Below, one piece after another: positions 1-8,136 of a stretch of DNA of 64,000 nucleotides. How positions within the stretch are numbered: the first letter of the stretch is position 1; the number at the start of each line of letters is the position of its first letter. A program made the position numbers and the translations under genes. The notes below the pieces were generated by a model. That model had not been told where the DNA came from and did not search any database. It saw only the letters and a program-made list of their open reading frames with translations. Origin of the DNA: SZAS-103 sp038234715 (GTDB lineage Bacteria; Pseudomonadota; Gammaproteobacteria; Xanthomonadales; Xanthomonadaceae); assembly GCA_038234715.1 (NCBI GenBank), contig JBBQTD010000007.1, forward strand, positions 1-64,000, written 5' to 3'.

Positions 1-335
1 CCGCCCGCGACATAGCCGCCGAGGATCACCCAGTTCGGCATCGGGCTGACCAGCAGTTCCTCGACGTGGCGACCGAACTTCGCGCCAAAAAAGCTCGACG
101 AGATGTTGCCGTAGGCGTTCTGGATGATGCTCATCATCACCAGGCCGGGCACGATGAACTCCATGTACGTGTAGCCGTTCATGCTGCCGATGCGGCTGCC
201 GACCAGGCGCCCGAAGATCAGGAAGTACAGGGTTGCGGTGATCGCGGGCGGCACCAGGGTCTGCGCCCAGATGCGCAGGATGCGCGCGACTTCGCGGCGC
301 GCGATCGTGCCTAGCGCGATGAAGTTGGAACGCAT
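1..335 (-). CDS. ABC-2 type transporter permease (YadH-like), N-terminal part only
   Basis: Reading leftward from an ATG at 335, the frame stays open to the window edge and gives 111 residues of an integral membrane protein. It has a hydrophobic segment at about residues 28-45 (starting TLVPPAITATLYFLIF) and a second around residues 58-75 (EFIVPGLVMMSIIQNAYG). This matches the N-terminus of ABC-2 permeases such as E. coli YadH. The gene lies 32 bases downstream of the ATPase gene on the same strand, so the two should form one exporter, with this protein as the membrane channel. The substrate is unknown. The rest of the gene lies outside the window. An ATG at 363 opens a different frame and was not chosen. 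Confidence 0.85.
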   Translation of the reverse strand, partial: MRSNFIALGTIARREVARILRIWAQTLVPPAITATLYFLIFGRLVGSRIGSMNGYTYMEFIVPGLVMMSIIQNAYGNISSSFFGAKFGRHVEELLVSPMPNWVILGGYVAG

Positions 336-367
336 CGGGCTTGCGGTTACGGGAGTCGACCATGCAT

Positions 368-1336
368 TCACTGCGCGGCTCCCTCGCCGCTTGCGCGGTC
401 GTCATCGCCGGTCAGGCGCACGAACAATTCTTCGAGCCGGTTTGACTTGGTGCGCATCGAACGCACGCGGATACCCGAATCCCCGAGCGCAGCGAACACG
501 CGGTTGAGGTCCATTGCGCGCGGCATGTCGAGGTCGATGGTGTGTCGGTCGGTGGCCACCAGAGTGGCACCTTCGATCCTTGGCAAATCGGTGGGCAGCG
601 TGCCGTCGATATCGAACAGGAAGCCTTCGACATCGAGTTTGGACAACAGCGTTTTCATCGGGCCCCGCGCGATGATCAAGCCGCGGTTGATGATCGCCAC
701 GTTGCGGCACAGGCTCTCGGCTTCCTCGAGGTAATGCGTGGTCAGGATCACCGTGGTGCCGGCCGCGTTGACTTCCCTGAGCGTCTTCCACATGCCGCGG
801 CGGATTTCGATATCGACCCCGGCGGTCGGCTCGTCGAGGATCAGCAGGCGCGGCCGCGTCATCATCGCCCGCGCAATCATCAGGCGGCGCTTCATGCCGC
901 CAGACAGGGTGCGCGACATCGTGTGCGCCTTGTCCCACAGCAGCGCGCGCTTGAGTTCCTCCTCGGCGCGCACGATGGCTTCGCTGCGCGGCACGCCGTA
1001 GAAGCCGGCATAGTTCACGAGGATGTCGAACGGCTTCTCGAAGAAGTTAAAATTCATCTCCTGCGGCACCAGCCCGATCTGCCGCATCGCCTCGCTGCGA
1101 TGCGCCTGCAGGTCAATGCCGAACACGTGTACCGATCCGGCAGTCATGTTGACCAGGGAGCTGACGATGCCTATCAGCGTGGACTTGCCGGCGCCATTGG
1201 GTCCGAGTAGGGCGAAGAAGTCGCCCGGTTCGACGCGCAGTGAAATACCTTTGAGCGCCTCGACGCCGGTCGCATAGACCTTGCACAGGTCGGCGACTTC
1301 CAGCGCTGGGGAACTGTTTTCGGAACGATCTGTCAT
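368..1336 (-). CDS. ABC transporter ATP-binding protein (YadG-like)
   Basis: This 322-residue cytoplasmic ATPase would energise the neighbouring permease. It has Walker A GPNGAGKST, the signature LSGGMKRR, Walker B LLILDEPTAGVD and the switch histidine in TTHYLEEAE. The C-terminal 80 residues resemble the DUF4162-like tail of this subfamily. I chose the ATG at 1336 (MTDRSENSS). A longer open frame exists upstream but would run through the divergent reductase gene, and homology begins only at ALEVADLCKVY. It probably forms a two-gene operon with the permease. The family exports lipids, drugs or polysaccharides, but nothing here fixes the substrate. Confidence 0.92.
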   Translation of the reverse strand: MTDRSENSSPALEVADLCKVYATGVEALKGISLRVEPGDFFALLGPNGAGKSTLIGIVSSLVNMTAGSVHVFGIDLQAHRSEAMRQIGLVPQEMNFNFFEKPFDILVNYAGFYGVPRSEAIVRAEEELKRALLWDKAHTMSRTLSGGMKRRLMIARAMMTRPRLLILDEPTAGVDIEIRRGMWKTLREVNAAGTTVILTTHYLEEAESLCRNVAIINRGLIIARGPMKTLLSKLDVEGFLFDIDGTLPTDLPRIEGATLVATDRHTIDLDMPRAMDLNRVFAALGDSGIRVRSMRTKSNRLEELFVRLTGDDDRASGEGAAQ

Positions 1337-1432
1337 GGCGGTCCAGGATGCGCGGGCGAAGCAAACACCGCGCCGGGCCGTTAGTATATCGGGCCGCCCG
1401 CGTCTTCCGCGGCAACGCACTGTTGAGGATTC

Positions 1433-2185
1433 GTGGCCATCGTCCATTTTCCATTGAAGCTGGTGTCGAGCCGCATGCTCGCCCCCACCGTCCGCCATCT
1501 CGCGTTCACGCGCGGTGATGGGCTGCCGCTGGATTTCATTCCCGGCCAGTTCGTGCAGGTGCATTTCCACTACGAGGACGGCGCCGCAACCAAGCGCAGC
1601 TATTCGCTCGCCACGATCCACGACCATGCGCTCGGCCCGGGCGAAACCGTTGAAATCGCGGTGAGTTACGTCGCCGGCGGCGCGGCAACGAAATTGTTCG
1701 AATCGCTCGACGAAGGCGGCCAGATCGAGGCGAGCGGGCCTTACGGGCGGTTCTGCCTGATGCCTGCGGACGTCAACAAACGCTACCTGCTGATTGGCAC
1801 TGGCACGGGCGTCACGCCATATCGGGCGATGCTGCCGATGATCGAAACGCTCATGGCCGAGCGCGGCATCGAAGTCGTGCTGCTGTTCGGAGCGCGCCGG
1901 CCTGAAGAACTCATCTACGCGGAGGACTTCTACGCGTTCGCGGCTACCCATACGCGCTTTCGTTTCGTGCCGTGCTTCTCGCGCGAATTGCCCACCGACC
2001 CACATGCCGACGTGCGCAGTGGCTACGTGCAGGACGCGCTACCGGAATTCGTGCCGAACGCGGAGAACGACATCGCGTATCTGTGCGGCAATCCGGTGAT
2101 GGTCGATACCTGCTTCGAGGCGCTGAAGGTTTGCGGCCTGCCGGTGCCGAGGATTCGCAGGGAAAAGTACGTCTCCAGCAAGTAA
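1433..2185 (+). CDS. fpr: ferredoxin--NADP reductase
   Basis: A 250-residue flavoprotein of the bacterial FNR family, which moves electrons between NADPH and ferredoxin or flavodoxin in the cytoplasm. The FAD-binding motif RSYSLAT lies in the N-terminal barrel and the pyridine nucleotide loop GTGTGVTPYRAML near residue 123. It ends in REKYVSSK, a C-terminus like those of subclass I bacterial enzymes. It is divergent from the ABC transporter genes with a 96-base gap, and stands alone on its strand. The assignment to the family is firm. Calling it Fpr rather than a related oxygenase reductase rests on length and the absence of an Fe-S domain. Confidence 0.88.
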   Translation: MAIVHFPLKLVSSRMLAPTVRHLAFTRGDGLPLDFIPGQFVQVHFHYEDGAATKRSYSLATIHDHALGPGETVEIAVSYVAGGAATKLFESLDEGGQIEASGPYGRFCLMPADVNKRYLLIGTGTGVTPYRAMLPMIETLMAERGIEVVLLFGARRPEELIYAEDFYAFAATHTRFRFVPCFSRELPTDPHADVRSGYVQDALPEFVPNAENDIAYLCGNPVMVDTCFEALKVCGLPVPRIRREKYVSSK

Positions 2186-2288
2186 TCCCGTCATGCCGTC
2201 GTCGCCGTGCAACGGGCCGCGGGAGCGGTTTCCAGAACGCGGCCGGGTACGCAGCCCCGCAGCCCGTCCCACCAGCGTGTAAAGGACA

Positions 2289-2340
2289 CTTGACAAGACG
2301 TTGCGGCCCTCCTACATTGCGCTTGTCAAGTTTGCTTGAC
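2289..2340 (+). promoter_or_regulatory. promoter with repeated CTTGACAAG-type operator candidates
   Basis: A good sigma-70 promoter is visible: TTGACA at 2290-2295, a 17-base spacer, and TACATT at 2313-2318. CTTGACAAG (2289-2297) covers the -35 box. Its exact reverse complement CTTGTCAAG lies at 2322-2330, just past the -10, and another CTTGAC follows at 2335-2340. Repeated sites placed this way suggest a repressor, and the small HTH protein encoded just downstream is the obvious candidate. The motif positions are observed; the regulator assignment is inference. Confidence 0.6.
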
Positions 2341-2357
2341 ATACATCGGACTGCCGC

Positions 2358-2771
2358 ATGCCGCACGTTTCCATCAAGCGCTACCCCCTGATCGCCCTGT
2401 TGCTGATGGTGGTGGTCTATCTGCCGTTGATGTGGTTCGTGTTTCCCCATGCACGCGATCCTGGCAACGGGATGCCCGCCCGGACCTTGCTGGCGCTGCT
2501 TTCTGTTTCCCCGGTGATCGCGATGATCTGGGTGATGGTGCTCCGGGTGATGCACAGCGACGAACTTGAACAACACGTCGAGCTGATGGCGTTGAGCGCA
2601 GCGACCGGCATCGTCGCCGCGGCGAGCCTGGTCGGCGGCTTCCTCGTCTCGGTGCAAGTGCTGCAGTTCGGCGGCGATGTCCTGATCTGGGTGTTTCCGG
2701 TCCTGTGTCTGTGTTATTCGGCCGCGCGCTGGCTGTTTGCGAGGCGCTACGGCGGCATGGGCTGCGGATGA
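2358..2771 (+). CDS. small four-helix membrane protein of unknown function
   Basis: 137 residues, mostly hydrophobic, with four likely membrane helices at about residues 8-27, 43-62, 80-100 and 105-125 and a basic C-terminus. Proteins of this shape are often encoded directly before a small Cro/CI-type regulator. Here the stop overlaps the regulator's start as ATGA (2768-2771), so the two are almost certainly co-translated. It could sense membrane or cell-envelope state, or be a target of the regulator. No motif allows a function to be named. Confidence 0.75.
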   Translation: MPHVSIKRYPLIALLLMVVVYLPLMWFVFPHARDPGNGMPARTLLALLSVSPVIAMIWVMVLRVMHSDELEQHVELMALSAATGIVAAASLVGGFLVSVQVLQFGGDVLIWVFPVLCLCYSAARWLFARRYGGMGCG

Positions 2772-2965
2772 AGAACCGCCTGCGCGAGCTGCGCGACAAG
2801 CGTGCGTGGTCGCAAGGCGATCTCGCCGAGCAACTGGATGTGTCGCGGCAAACCGTGAATGCGATCGAGACGGGCAAGTACGATCCGAGCCTGCCGCTTG
2901 CATTCCGTATCGCCAAGCTGTTTCGTTCGCCAATCGAATCGATCTTCGTTCCGGAAAAGGACTGA
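2768..2965 (+). CDS. small HTH (Cro/CI, YozG-like) transcriptional regulator
   Basis: 65 residues that are almost nothing but an HTH_3 domain: MKNRLRELRDKRAWSQGDLA, then the recognition helix region VSRQTVNAIETGKYDPSL and the conserved end SPIESIFVPEKD. This is the typical compact YozG/YgzD-like repressor. I chose the ATG at 2768, which overlaps the preceding stop by four bases; a longer frame from 2705 would overlap the membrane protein extensively. It probably binds the CTTGACAAG-type sites upstream of the operon and so represses itself, the membrane protein and perhaps the downstream genes, but that is inferred from position. Confidence 0.9.
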   Translation: MKNRLRELRDKRAWSQGDLAEQLDVSRQTVNAIETGKYDPSLPLAFRIAKLFRSPIESIFVPEKD

Positions 2966-2968
2966 GCC

Positions 2969-4528
2969 GTGAAAAAGCGCAACCTCTTCCGCATCGCGCT
3001 CGCCCTGGGGGCCATTGGCTACCTCGCGTATGCGCGCTTCACTCCGTCCAACCATGCACCGGCGGCGACGTCAGCCGCTGCGGCGCATACCGCGGCGCTG
3101 GCGCCGCTGCGCAAGCTCGGCACGCTGGTGTTCCAGCCCTGCACGCTCGCGGCCAAGTTCGCCGCCGGGGCCATCGACGCGCAGTGCACGCGCATGAACC
3201 TGCCTGAAGACTGGGCGCATCCAGATGGACGCAAGATTTCGATCGCGATCGCTTGGGTTCCCGCGCACAACGATGGCGATGCGCCGGATCCAGTGTTCAT
3301 GATCGCCGGCGGCCCCGGCCAGTCCGCGCTCGATTCGTATCCTTCCATCGCCAACGCGTTCGATGCGACGCTGAAGAAGCGCAGCGTGATCCTTGTCGAC
3401 CAGCGTGGTACCGGCAAGTCCAACCCGCTTGCCTGCGAGAACAAACAGGGGGACAAGGCCAGCATCGAGGAACAGCAGGCCGCGGAAAACGATCCCGCGA
3501 CCTTGCGCCGGCTCACCGAACAGTGCCGCGATACGCTGTCGAAAAACGCCGACTTGCGCCTGTACACGACTATCGATGCGATCGCCGACCTCGATGCGGT
3601 GCGCGCCGCCCTGGGTGCCGACAAGATCGACCTGGTCGGAATCTCCTACGGCACGCGCGTGGCCCAGCAATACGCGCGTCGCTATCCGACGCACACGCGG
3701 GCGGTGGTACTCGACAGCGTTGCGCCGAACGAATTGATCTTCGCCAACGACTTCGCGCGCAACCTCGACGATGCGTTGGCGATGAACTTCCAGCAATGCA
3801 TCAAGACTCCGCAATGTACGCAAAAACTGGGCGATCCACGCGCGAACCTGTCGAGCCTGCTTGCGCAGCTCAGGGCGCATCCGGTATCGGTGCGCTACCG
3901 CGATCCGCTGACCGGCGAGGACAAGCAGGAATTCCTCACGCGCGGGCACGTCGCCCTGCTCGCGCGCTTGTACGCCTACGAACCCATAGCTCTGGCGACA
4001 CTGCCGCTGACGCTTTCCGAAGCGATGAAGGGCCATTACGAACCGCTGATGGCGCAGGCGAAGCTGATCAGCGGCGGCCTCGGCGATTCGATGATGGCGG
4101 GCATGCAGTTGTCGGTGATCTGCAGCGAGGACGCGGACGGCATGAAGACAGATCCTGTCTCCACGGGCAGCGTGCTCGGCAACGAAATGGTTGACGTCCT
4201 CAAGGCGCAATGCGCGATCTGGCCTCACGGGAAAAGCCCGCCGGACTTCCACCAGCCGCTGGTCAGCGACCTGCCCGTCCTTGTGCTCGAAGGCGAATTC
4301 GATCCGGTGACGCCGCCGCGCTACGGCCAGCAGGTGGTTACGAACCTAAGCCACGGTCGCCTGCTGATCCTGCACGGCCAGGGCCACAACGTGATTCCGG
4401 TCGGCTGCATGCCGAAGCTGATGGCGCGCTTTCTCGATACGGCGGACGCGAAATCGCTCGATGCGCATTGCCTCGACAAGCTGTCCGACGCGCCACCGTT
4501 CACGAGCTACAGCGGATGGGAGCCGTGA
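2969..4528 (+). CDS. alpha/beta hydrolase, S33-type tripeptidyl aminopeptidase-like
   Basis: 519 residues. An N-terminal hydrophobic segment (residues 8-23, after MKKRN) is a signal peptide or anchor, so the enzyme should work in the periplasm. The alpha/beta hydrolase core has the oxyanion region MIAGGPGQSA, the nucleophile elbow GISYGTR, the acidic residue in LEGEFDPVTPP and the histidine in LHGQGHNVI. The last 100 residues match the TAP-like C-terminal domain of proline iminopeptidase-type exopeptidases. It starts three bases after the regulator gene, so it probably belongs to the same operon. The exact peptide substrate is not predictable. Confidence 0.88.
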   Translation: MKKRNLFRIALALGAIGYLAYARFTPSNHAPAATSAAAAHTAALAPLRKLGTLVFQPCTLAAKFAAGAIDAQCTRMNLPEDWAHPDGRKISIAIAWVPAHNDGDAPDPVFMIAGGPGQSALDSYPSIANAFDATLKKRSVILVDQRGTGKSNPLACENKQGDKASIEEQQAAENDPATLRRLTEQCRDTLSKNADLRLYTTIDAIADLDAVRAALGADKIDLVGISYGTRVAQQYARRYPTHTRAVVLDSVAPNELIFANDFARNLDDALAMNFQQCIKTPQCTQKLGDPRANLSSLLAQLRAHPVSVRYRDPLTGEDKQEFLTRGHVALLARLYAYEPIALATLPLTLSEAMKGHYEPLMAQAKLISGGLGDSMMAGMQLSVICSEDADGMKTDPVSTGSVLGNEMVDVLKAQCAIWPHGKSPPDFHQPLVSDLPVLVLEGEFDPVTPPRYGQQVVTNLSHGRLLILHGQGHNVIPVGCMPKLMARFLDTADAKSLDAHCLDKLSDAPPFTSYSGWEP

Positions 4529-4581
4529 CGGCGATCCGGGTCGCGATGCTTTTGCGTATTTGACGCTTCGAGGAGACTGCG

Positions 4582-4938
4582 ATGACTAGAAAATTCTGGA
4601 ACGACCTGGCGCCCAGTCTGCTGCTCGCTGGCGGCATCGTGGCGGGGCAGGCAGCACAAGTGCGTTGGTTCGACCTCGCGGGAACGTTGGTGCTGGCGTT
4701 GTCCGTATTGGTTGCCGACACGATCGCGGCGTTGCTGCGCGCAAGGCCTGCGCAGCCGTCATTGCCCGCCTGGATCCGCGGCTGCGCGTTCACGCTGGCG
4801 GGCTGCCTCGCGCTGTTACGCGAGCCGGGACACACCGGATCGCTGATTCCGCTGCTCGGCCTCGGCGCATGGGTGGCGCTCTTCATGCGCAACGGCGAGT
4901 GGCTTGCGTCGGAGGAGTCCGCATGTTCGCGTTGCTGA
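4582..4938 (+). CDS. small hydrophobic membrane protein of unknown function
   Basis: 118 residues with hydrophobic stretches at about 10-25, 30-55, 67-80 and 86-102, suggesting four membrane helices. A strong ribosome site (GAGGAG, seven bases before the ATG) supports the start. Its last 16 bases overlap the rhodanese gene, which suggests coupled translation. I recognise no family. The C-terminal sequence CSRC is a chance reading of the rhodanese start region rather than an obvious metal site. Confidence 0.65.
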   Translation: MTRKFWNDLAPSLLLAGGIVAGQAAQVRWFDLAGTLVLALSVLVADTIAALLRARPAQPSLPAWIRGCAFTLAGCLALLREPGHTGSLIPLLGLGAWVALFMRNGEWLASEESACSRC

Positions 4939-5264
4939 TGGGGCTCAGGAGCATCTCTCCCGCCGACCTGCAACGCCTGCTGCGCGAACGGCGCGTGACC
5001 GTCATCGATGTCAATTCGCGCCAGAGCTGGGAGAAGGCGCATGTTCCCGGCGCGCTGCATTTCGATCCGGTCGCATGGAGCGAAGCCGACCTGCCTTCGG
5101 ACAAGCAGGCCGACCTGGTCTTTTATTGCTCCAATCCGATGTGCGCAAAGGCGCCAAGCGCGGCGCGGCGTGCAAAGTCCATGGGTTACGCGAATGTACG
5201 CGTGCTGTCGGCCGGCATCACTGGGTGGCTCGCCGCCAAGATGCCGACACAAGGTGGTGCGTGA
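4923..5264 (+). CDS. rhodanese-like sulfurtransferase domain protein
   Basis: 113 residues forming one rhodanese domain: VTVIDVNSRQSWEKAHVPGA is the CH2A-type motif, LVFYCSNPMCAKAPSAA carries the active-site cysteine loop, and the C-terminus has the conserved GITGWLAAKMP. The family moves sulfane sulfur, or acts as a phosphatase-like or redox carrier. The second cysteine in CSNPMC is unusual in position and could allow a disulfide. I chose the ATG at 4923 inside the end of the previous gene, because the longer in-frame opening has no homologous sequence. It sits between two membrane protein genes and the NatAB-type exporter. Confidence 0.88.
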   Translation: MFALLMGLRSISPADLQRLLRERRVTVIDVNSRQSWEKAHVPGALHFDPVAWSEADLPSDKQADLVFYCSNPMCAKAPSAARRAKSMGYANVRVLSAGITGWLAAKMPTQGGA

Positions 5265-5295
5265 ACATGAACATGAAAAACCTGCGAGAGCATCG

Positions 5296-6042
5296 ATGAT
5301 CGAAGCCAAGAACCTGCACAAGGCGTTCGCAAGCAAGACTGGCAAGGTCATTGCAGTGGACGATGTGAGTTTTGTCGCAAACGACGGCGAGATTACCGGC
5401 TTGCTCGGACCCAATGGCGCGGGCAAGACGACAACCCTGCGCATGCTCTACACCCTGATGAAACCCGATCCGGGAAGCGTGAGCGTGGACGGTTTCGATT
5501 CGGTGCGCGATGCCGAGGCGGTGCGTCGGCGGCTCGGCGTGCTGCCCGATGCGCGGGGAGTGTACAAGCGGTTGACCGCGCGCGAGAACATCGCCTACTT
5601 CGGTCGCCTGCACCAGATGCCCGAGAGCGAGATCGCCGCGCGCATCGCGCTGCTGTCGAAGGCGCTGGACATGGACGATTTCCTGGATCGCCAGACCGAA
5701 GGCTTCTCGCAGGGCCAGCACACCAAGACCGCGATCGCACGCGCGCTGGTGCACGATCCAATGAACGTAATCCTTGATGAGCCCACGAATGGCCTTGACG
5801 TGATGACCACGCGCGGCCTGCGCGAGTTCCTGCGCGGGCTGCGCGCGGAAGGACGCTGCGTGATTTTCTCCAGCCACATCATGCAGGAGGTCGCGGCATT
5901 GTGTGATCGCATTGTGGTGATTGCCAAGGGGCGCGTGGTCGCGCAAGGCAGCGCCGACGAACTGCGTGCGCAGACCGGCGAAGACAATCTCGAGGACGCC
6001 TTCGTCAAGGCAATCGGATCGGACGAAGGACTGCACTCATGA
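5296..6042 (+). CDS. ABC transporter ATP-binding protein, NatA-like
   Basis: 248-residue ATPase with Walker A GPNGAGKTT, signature FSQGQHTK, Walker B VILDEPTNGLD and the switch histidine in SSHIMQE. The FSQGQ form of the signature is typical of the NatA subfamily, whose Bacillus member exports sodium with NatB. The start at 5296 gives MIEAKNLHKAF, where homology begins. The gene overlaps the permease gene as ATGA, so the pair is translationally coupled. Whether this pair pumps Na+ or something else cannot be told from sequence. Confidence 0.92.
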   Translation: MIEAKNLHKAFASKTGKVIAVDDVSFVANDGEITGLLGPNGAGKTTTLRMLYTLMKPDPGSVSVDGFDSVRDAEAVRRRLGVLPDARGVYKRLTARENIAYFGRLHQMPESEIAARIALLSKALDMDDFLDRQTEGFSQGQHTKTAIARALVHDPMNVILDEPTNGLDVMTTRGLREFLRGLRAEGRCVIFSSHIMQEVAALCDRIVVIAKGRVVAQGSADELRAQTGEDNLEDAFVKAIGSDEGLHS

Positions 6043-7223
6043 ACCACAACGCGATCGCCGCGATGCTCACGGTGATGACCAAGGAACTGCGCGACTTGTT
6101 CCGCGACAAGCGCACGATCCGCATCGCGCTGATCATGGGCCCGCTCTTCACGCCCTTGCTGATGCTCGGCATCATCTCCATGGCCCAGCACCGCGTCAGC
6201 AGCCAGCTGGAGAAGCCGCTGGAGCTGCCCGTGGTCGGAGCGCAAAATGCGCCGAATCTCGTCGCGTGGCTGGGCGGCCAGAACGTGAACATCCTTCCCG
6301 CGCCAGCCGATGCGGATGCCGCGATCCGCAGCCAGGATCGTGACGTCATCCTGTCGATCGGCAAGGACTACCCGAAAGACTGGCACGACGGGATGCCCGC
6401 AAAGGTCGAGATCGTCCACGACTCCTCGCGGCAGGATGCGGAGATTCCGGTCGAGCGCATGGAAAATCTGCTGCAGGCTTACAGCCAAACGATGGGTTCG
6501 CTGCGTCTGGTGGCTCGCGGCGTAAGTCCCGCGGTGGTCTCGCCCCTGCGTGTCGCGCACCGCGACCTGGCGACGCCGGAGAGCAAGCGCGGCCTGGCGC
6601 TTTCGTTCCTTCCCTACCTTTTGATCCTCAGCGGCTTTCTCGGCGGCGCCAACTTGGTGATCGATGCGACCGCAGGCGAGCGCGAGCGACAATCGCTGGA
6701 ACCGTTGCTCGCGACGCCCTCGGCGCGTGCCGCGATCATGAGCGGGAAGATCGCCGCTGCCTGTTTGTTCGGCATGCTCAGCCTCGTGCTGACTCTCATC
6801 GTGTTCAAGATCAGCTTCACCGTCGCGCCACAGGCGGCTCTCAAGTTCGACCTGTCGTTGCTGACCATGTCGAAGCTGCTGCTGGTATTGGTACCAATCG
6901 TGCTGCTCGGCACGACCTTGCTGACCCTGATCTCGGCCTCGGCCAAGAGCGTCAAGGAAGCTCAGGGTTACATGAGCCTGCTGATGATGTTGCCGTTGAT
7001 TCCGACGATCTTGTTGATGGTCAATCCGATCAAGAATCAGTTATGGCAGTTCGCCGTGCCATTTCTCGCGCAGAACCAGTTGATCATGAAGCTGCTTCGC
7101 ACCGAGGCGGTCAGTCCGGCGGAATGGGGCCTTTATCTGCTCAGCGGCTTTGCGCTCGGCGCTCTTCTGTGGGTGATCGCAGCACGGCTGTACCATCGCG
7201 AGAAGCTTGCGGTTTCAGCGTGA
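6039..7223 (+). CDS. ABC-2 transporter permease, NatB-like
   Basis: 394 residues. One membrane helix near residues 26-45, then a roughly 140-residue extracytoplasmic domain, then five or six helices from residue 185 to the end (for example LALSFLPYLLILSGFLGGAN and MSLLMMLPLIPTILLMV). The motif ERERQSLEPLLATP after the second helix is the hallmark of the NatB/ABC-2 group. It forms the membrane half of the exporter with the preceding ATPase and is the last gene of the rightward run that begins at 2358. No terminator is obvious after it; a long repeat array follows 127 bases later. Confidence 0.9.
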   Translation: MNHNAIAAMLTVMTKELRDLFRDKRTIRIALIMGPLFTPLLMLGIISMAQHRVSSQLEKPLELPVVGAQNAPNLVAWLGGQNVNILPAPADADAAIRSQDRDVILSIGKDYPKDWHDGMPAKVEIVHDSSRQDAEIPVERMENLLQAYSQTMGSLRLVARGVSPAVVSPLRVAHRDLATPESKRGLALSFLPYLLILSGFLGGANLVIDATAGERERQSLEPLLATPSARAAIMSGKIAAACLFGMLSLVLTLIVFKISFTVAPQAALKFDLSLLTMSKLLLVLVPIVLLGTTLLTLISASAKSVKEAQGYMSLLMMLPLIPTILLMVNPIKNQLWQFAVPFLAQNQLIMKLLRTEAVSPAEWGLYLLSGFALGALLWVIAARLYHREKLAVSA

Positions 7224-7350
7224 GACGGACCGCGGACCCAAGCCCCAACCACAGCATGGAGACGCAGCTTTGCCGGTGAGGCGGTTCGGCCCGATGTTGC
7301 GTCTGCGGATCCTCGCGGGCCGCAATGGGTCTGCCTGCAATTGACAGCGG

Positions 7351-7850
7351 CTTTCAATGGATTCGCTGGATCAACAGATTGATTGCCGCTTTCAATGGAT
7401 TGATTTGCGCGATGAATGGATTGATCGCGACTTTCAATGGATTGATTCGCGTGATGAAGGGATTGATCGCGACTTTCAATGGATTGATTTGCGCAATGAA
7501 GGGATTGATCGCGACTTTCAATGGATTGAATTGCGCAATGAAGGGATACCCCGCGACTTTCTATGGATTGATTTGCGCGATGAAGGGATTGATTCGAGCT
7601 TTCAATGGATTGATTCGCACGATGAAGGGATTGATCGCGACTTTCAATGGATTGATTCGCGCGATGAAGGGATTCCTAGCGACTTTCAATGGATTGATTC
7701 GCGCAGGGAATGGATTGATTCCCGCTTTCAACGCATTGATTCGCGCGGGCAACGGCCTTGTTTGCACGATCAAGGGACTGGCTTGCGCACACCTGGAAGC
7801 GATCGCTGCAAGCAATGGATGGATGCGCGCAATCGACGCATTGATTCATG
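7351..7850 (+). repeat. tandem array of about 24 units of 21 bp (type 1 locus)
   Basis: From 7351 to 7850 the sequence divides into 21-bp units with no spacers, apart from one 17-base unit at 7372-7388. Odd units read CTTTCAATGGATTGA followed by TTCGCG. Even units read CGATGAAGGGATTGA followed by TCGCGA. The two alternate, giving a 42-bp super-period. Units are cleanest between 7389 and 7703 and degrade after 7725. Because 21 is a multiple of three, several frames stay open across the array in both directions, but the predicted peptides are simple 7- and 14-residue repeats and I do not regard them as genes. The array sits between the convergent natB-like and TonB-lipoprotein genes. Related arrays occur near 32.4 and 53.8 kb. 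Confidence 0.95.
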
Positions 7851-8078
7851 AACGCACTGGATTGCCTGCCGGCAGCAACGGCTCGCTCCTTGCGCACGCG
7901 ACGGTCGTTGCTCACGCGCGCACCGGCATTGCCGCGGCGAAATCCATCGACTTCCCCGGCGTTGTCACGACCACATTCGGTGATGTTTGCAGGTGACGTC
8001 AACGCGATCGCAACAGGCCGACGCTGGCGCTTCACTCTTCCAGACAACGAGGGGTCGGTCCCTCGACGCTGGCCGATG

Positions 8079-8106
8079 AAAAAAAGAAGCCGGCACACGG
8101 CCGGCT
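8079..8106 (-). terminator. rho-independent terminator of the TonB-domain lipoprotein gene
   Basis: On the minus strand a 7-bp stem (AGCCGGC, loop CGTGT, GCCGGCT) is followed within two bases by seven T residues. It lies 31 bases beyond the stop of the leftward gene that ends at 8137. Confidence 0.85.
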
Positions 8107-8136
8107 CTATTGGACAGGTGGATGCGCTGCGGGCGT

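Noticed and set aside
3071..4252. 393-residue frame antisense to the S33 peptidase
   Set aside because: It is a shadow of the plus-strand gene, which has all catalytic motifs.
7351..7850. CRISPR array
   Set aside because: Units are contiguous with no unique spacers, and no cas gene is present.
7325..7996. 223-residue and overlapping 164-residue frames in the repeat array
   Set aside because: A 21-bp unit keeps several frames open on both strands. The peptides are simple repeats without other features, and there is no ribosome site.
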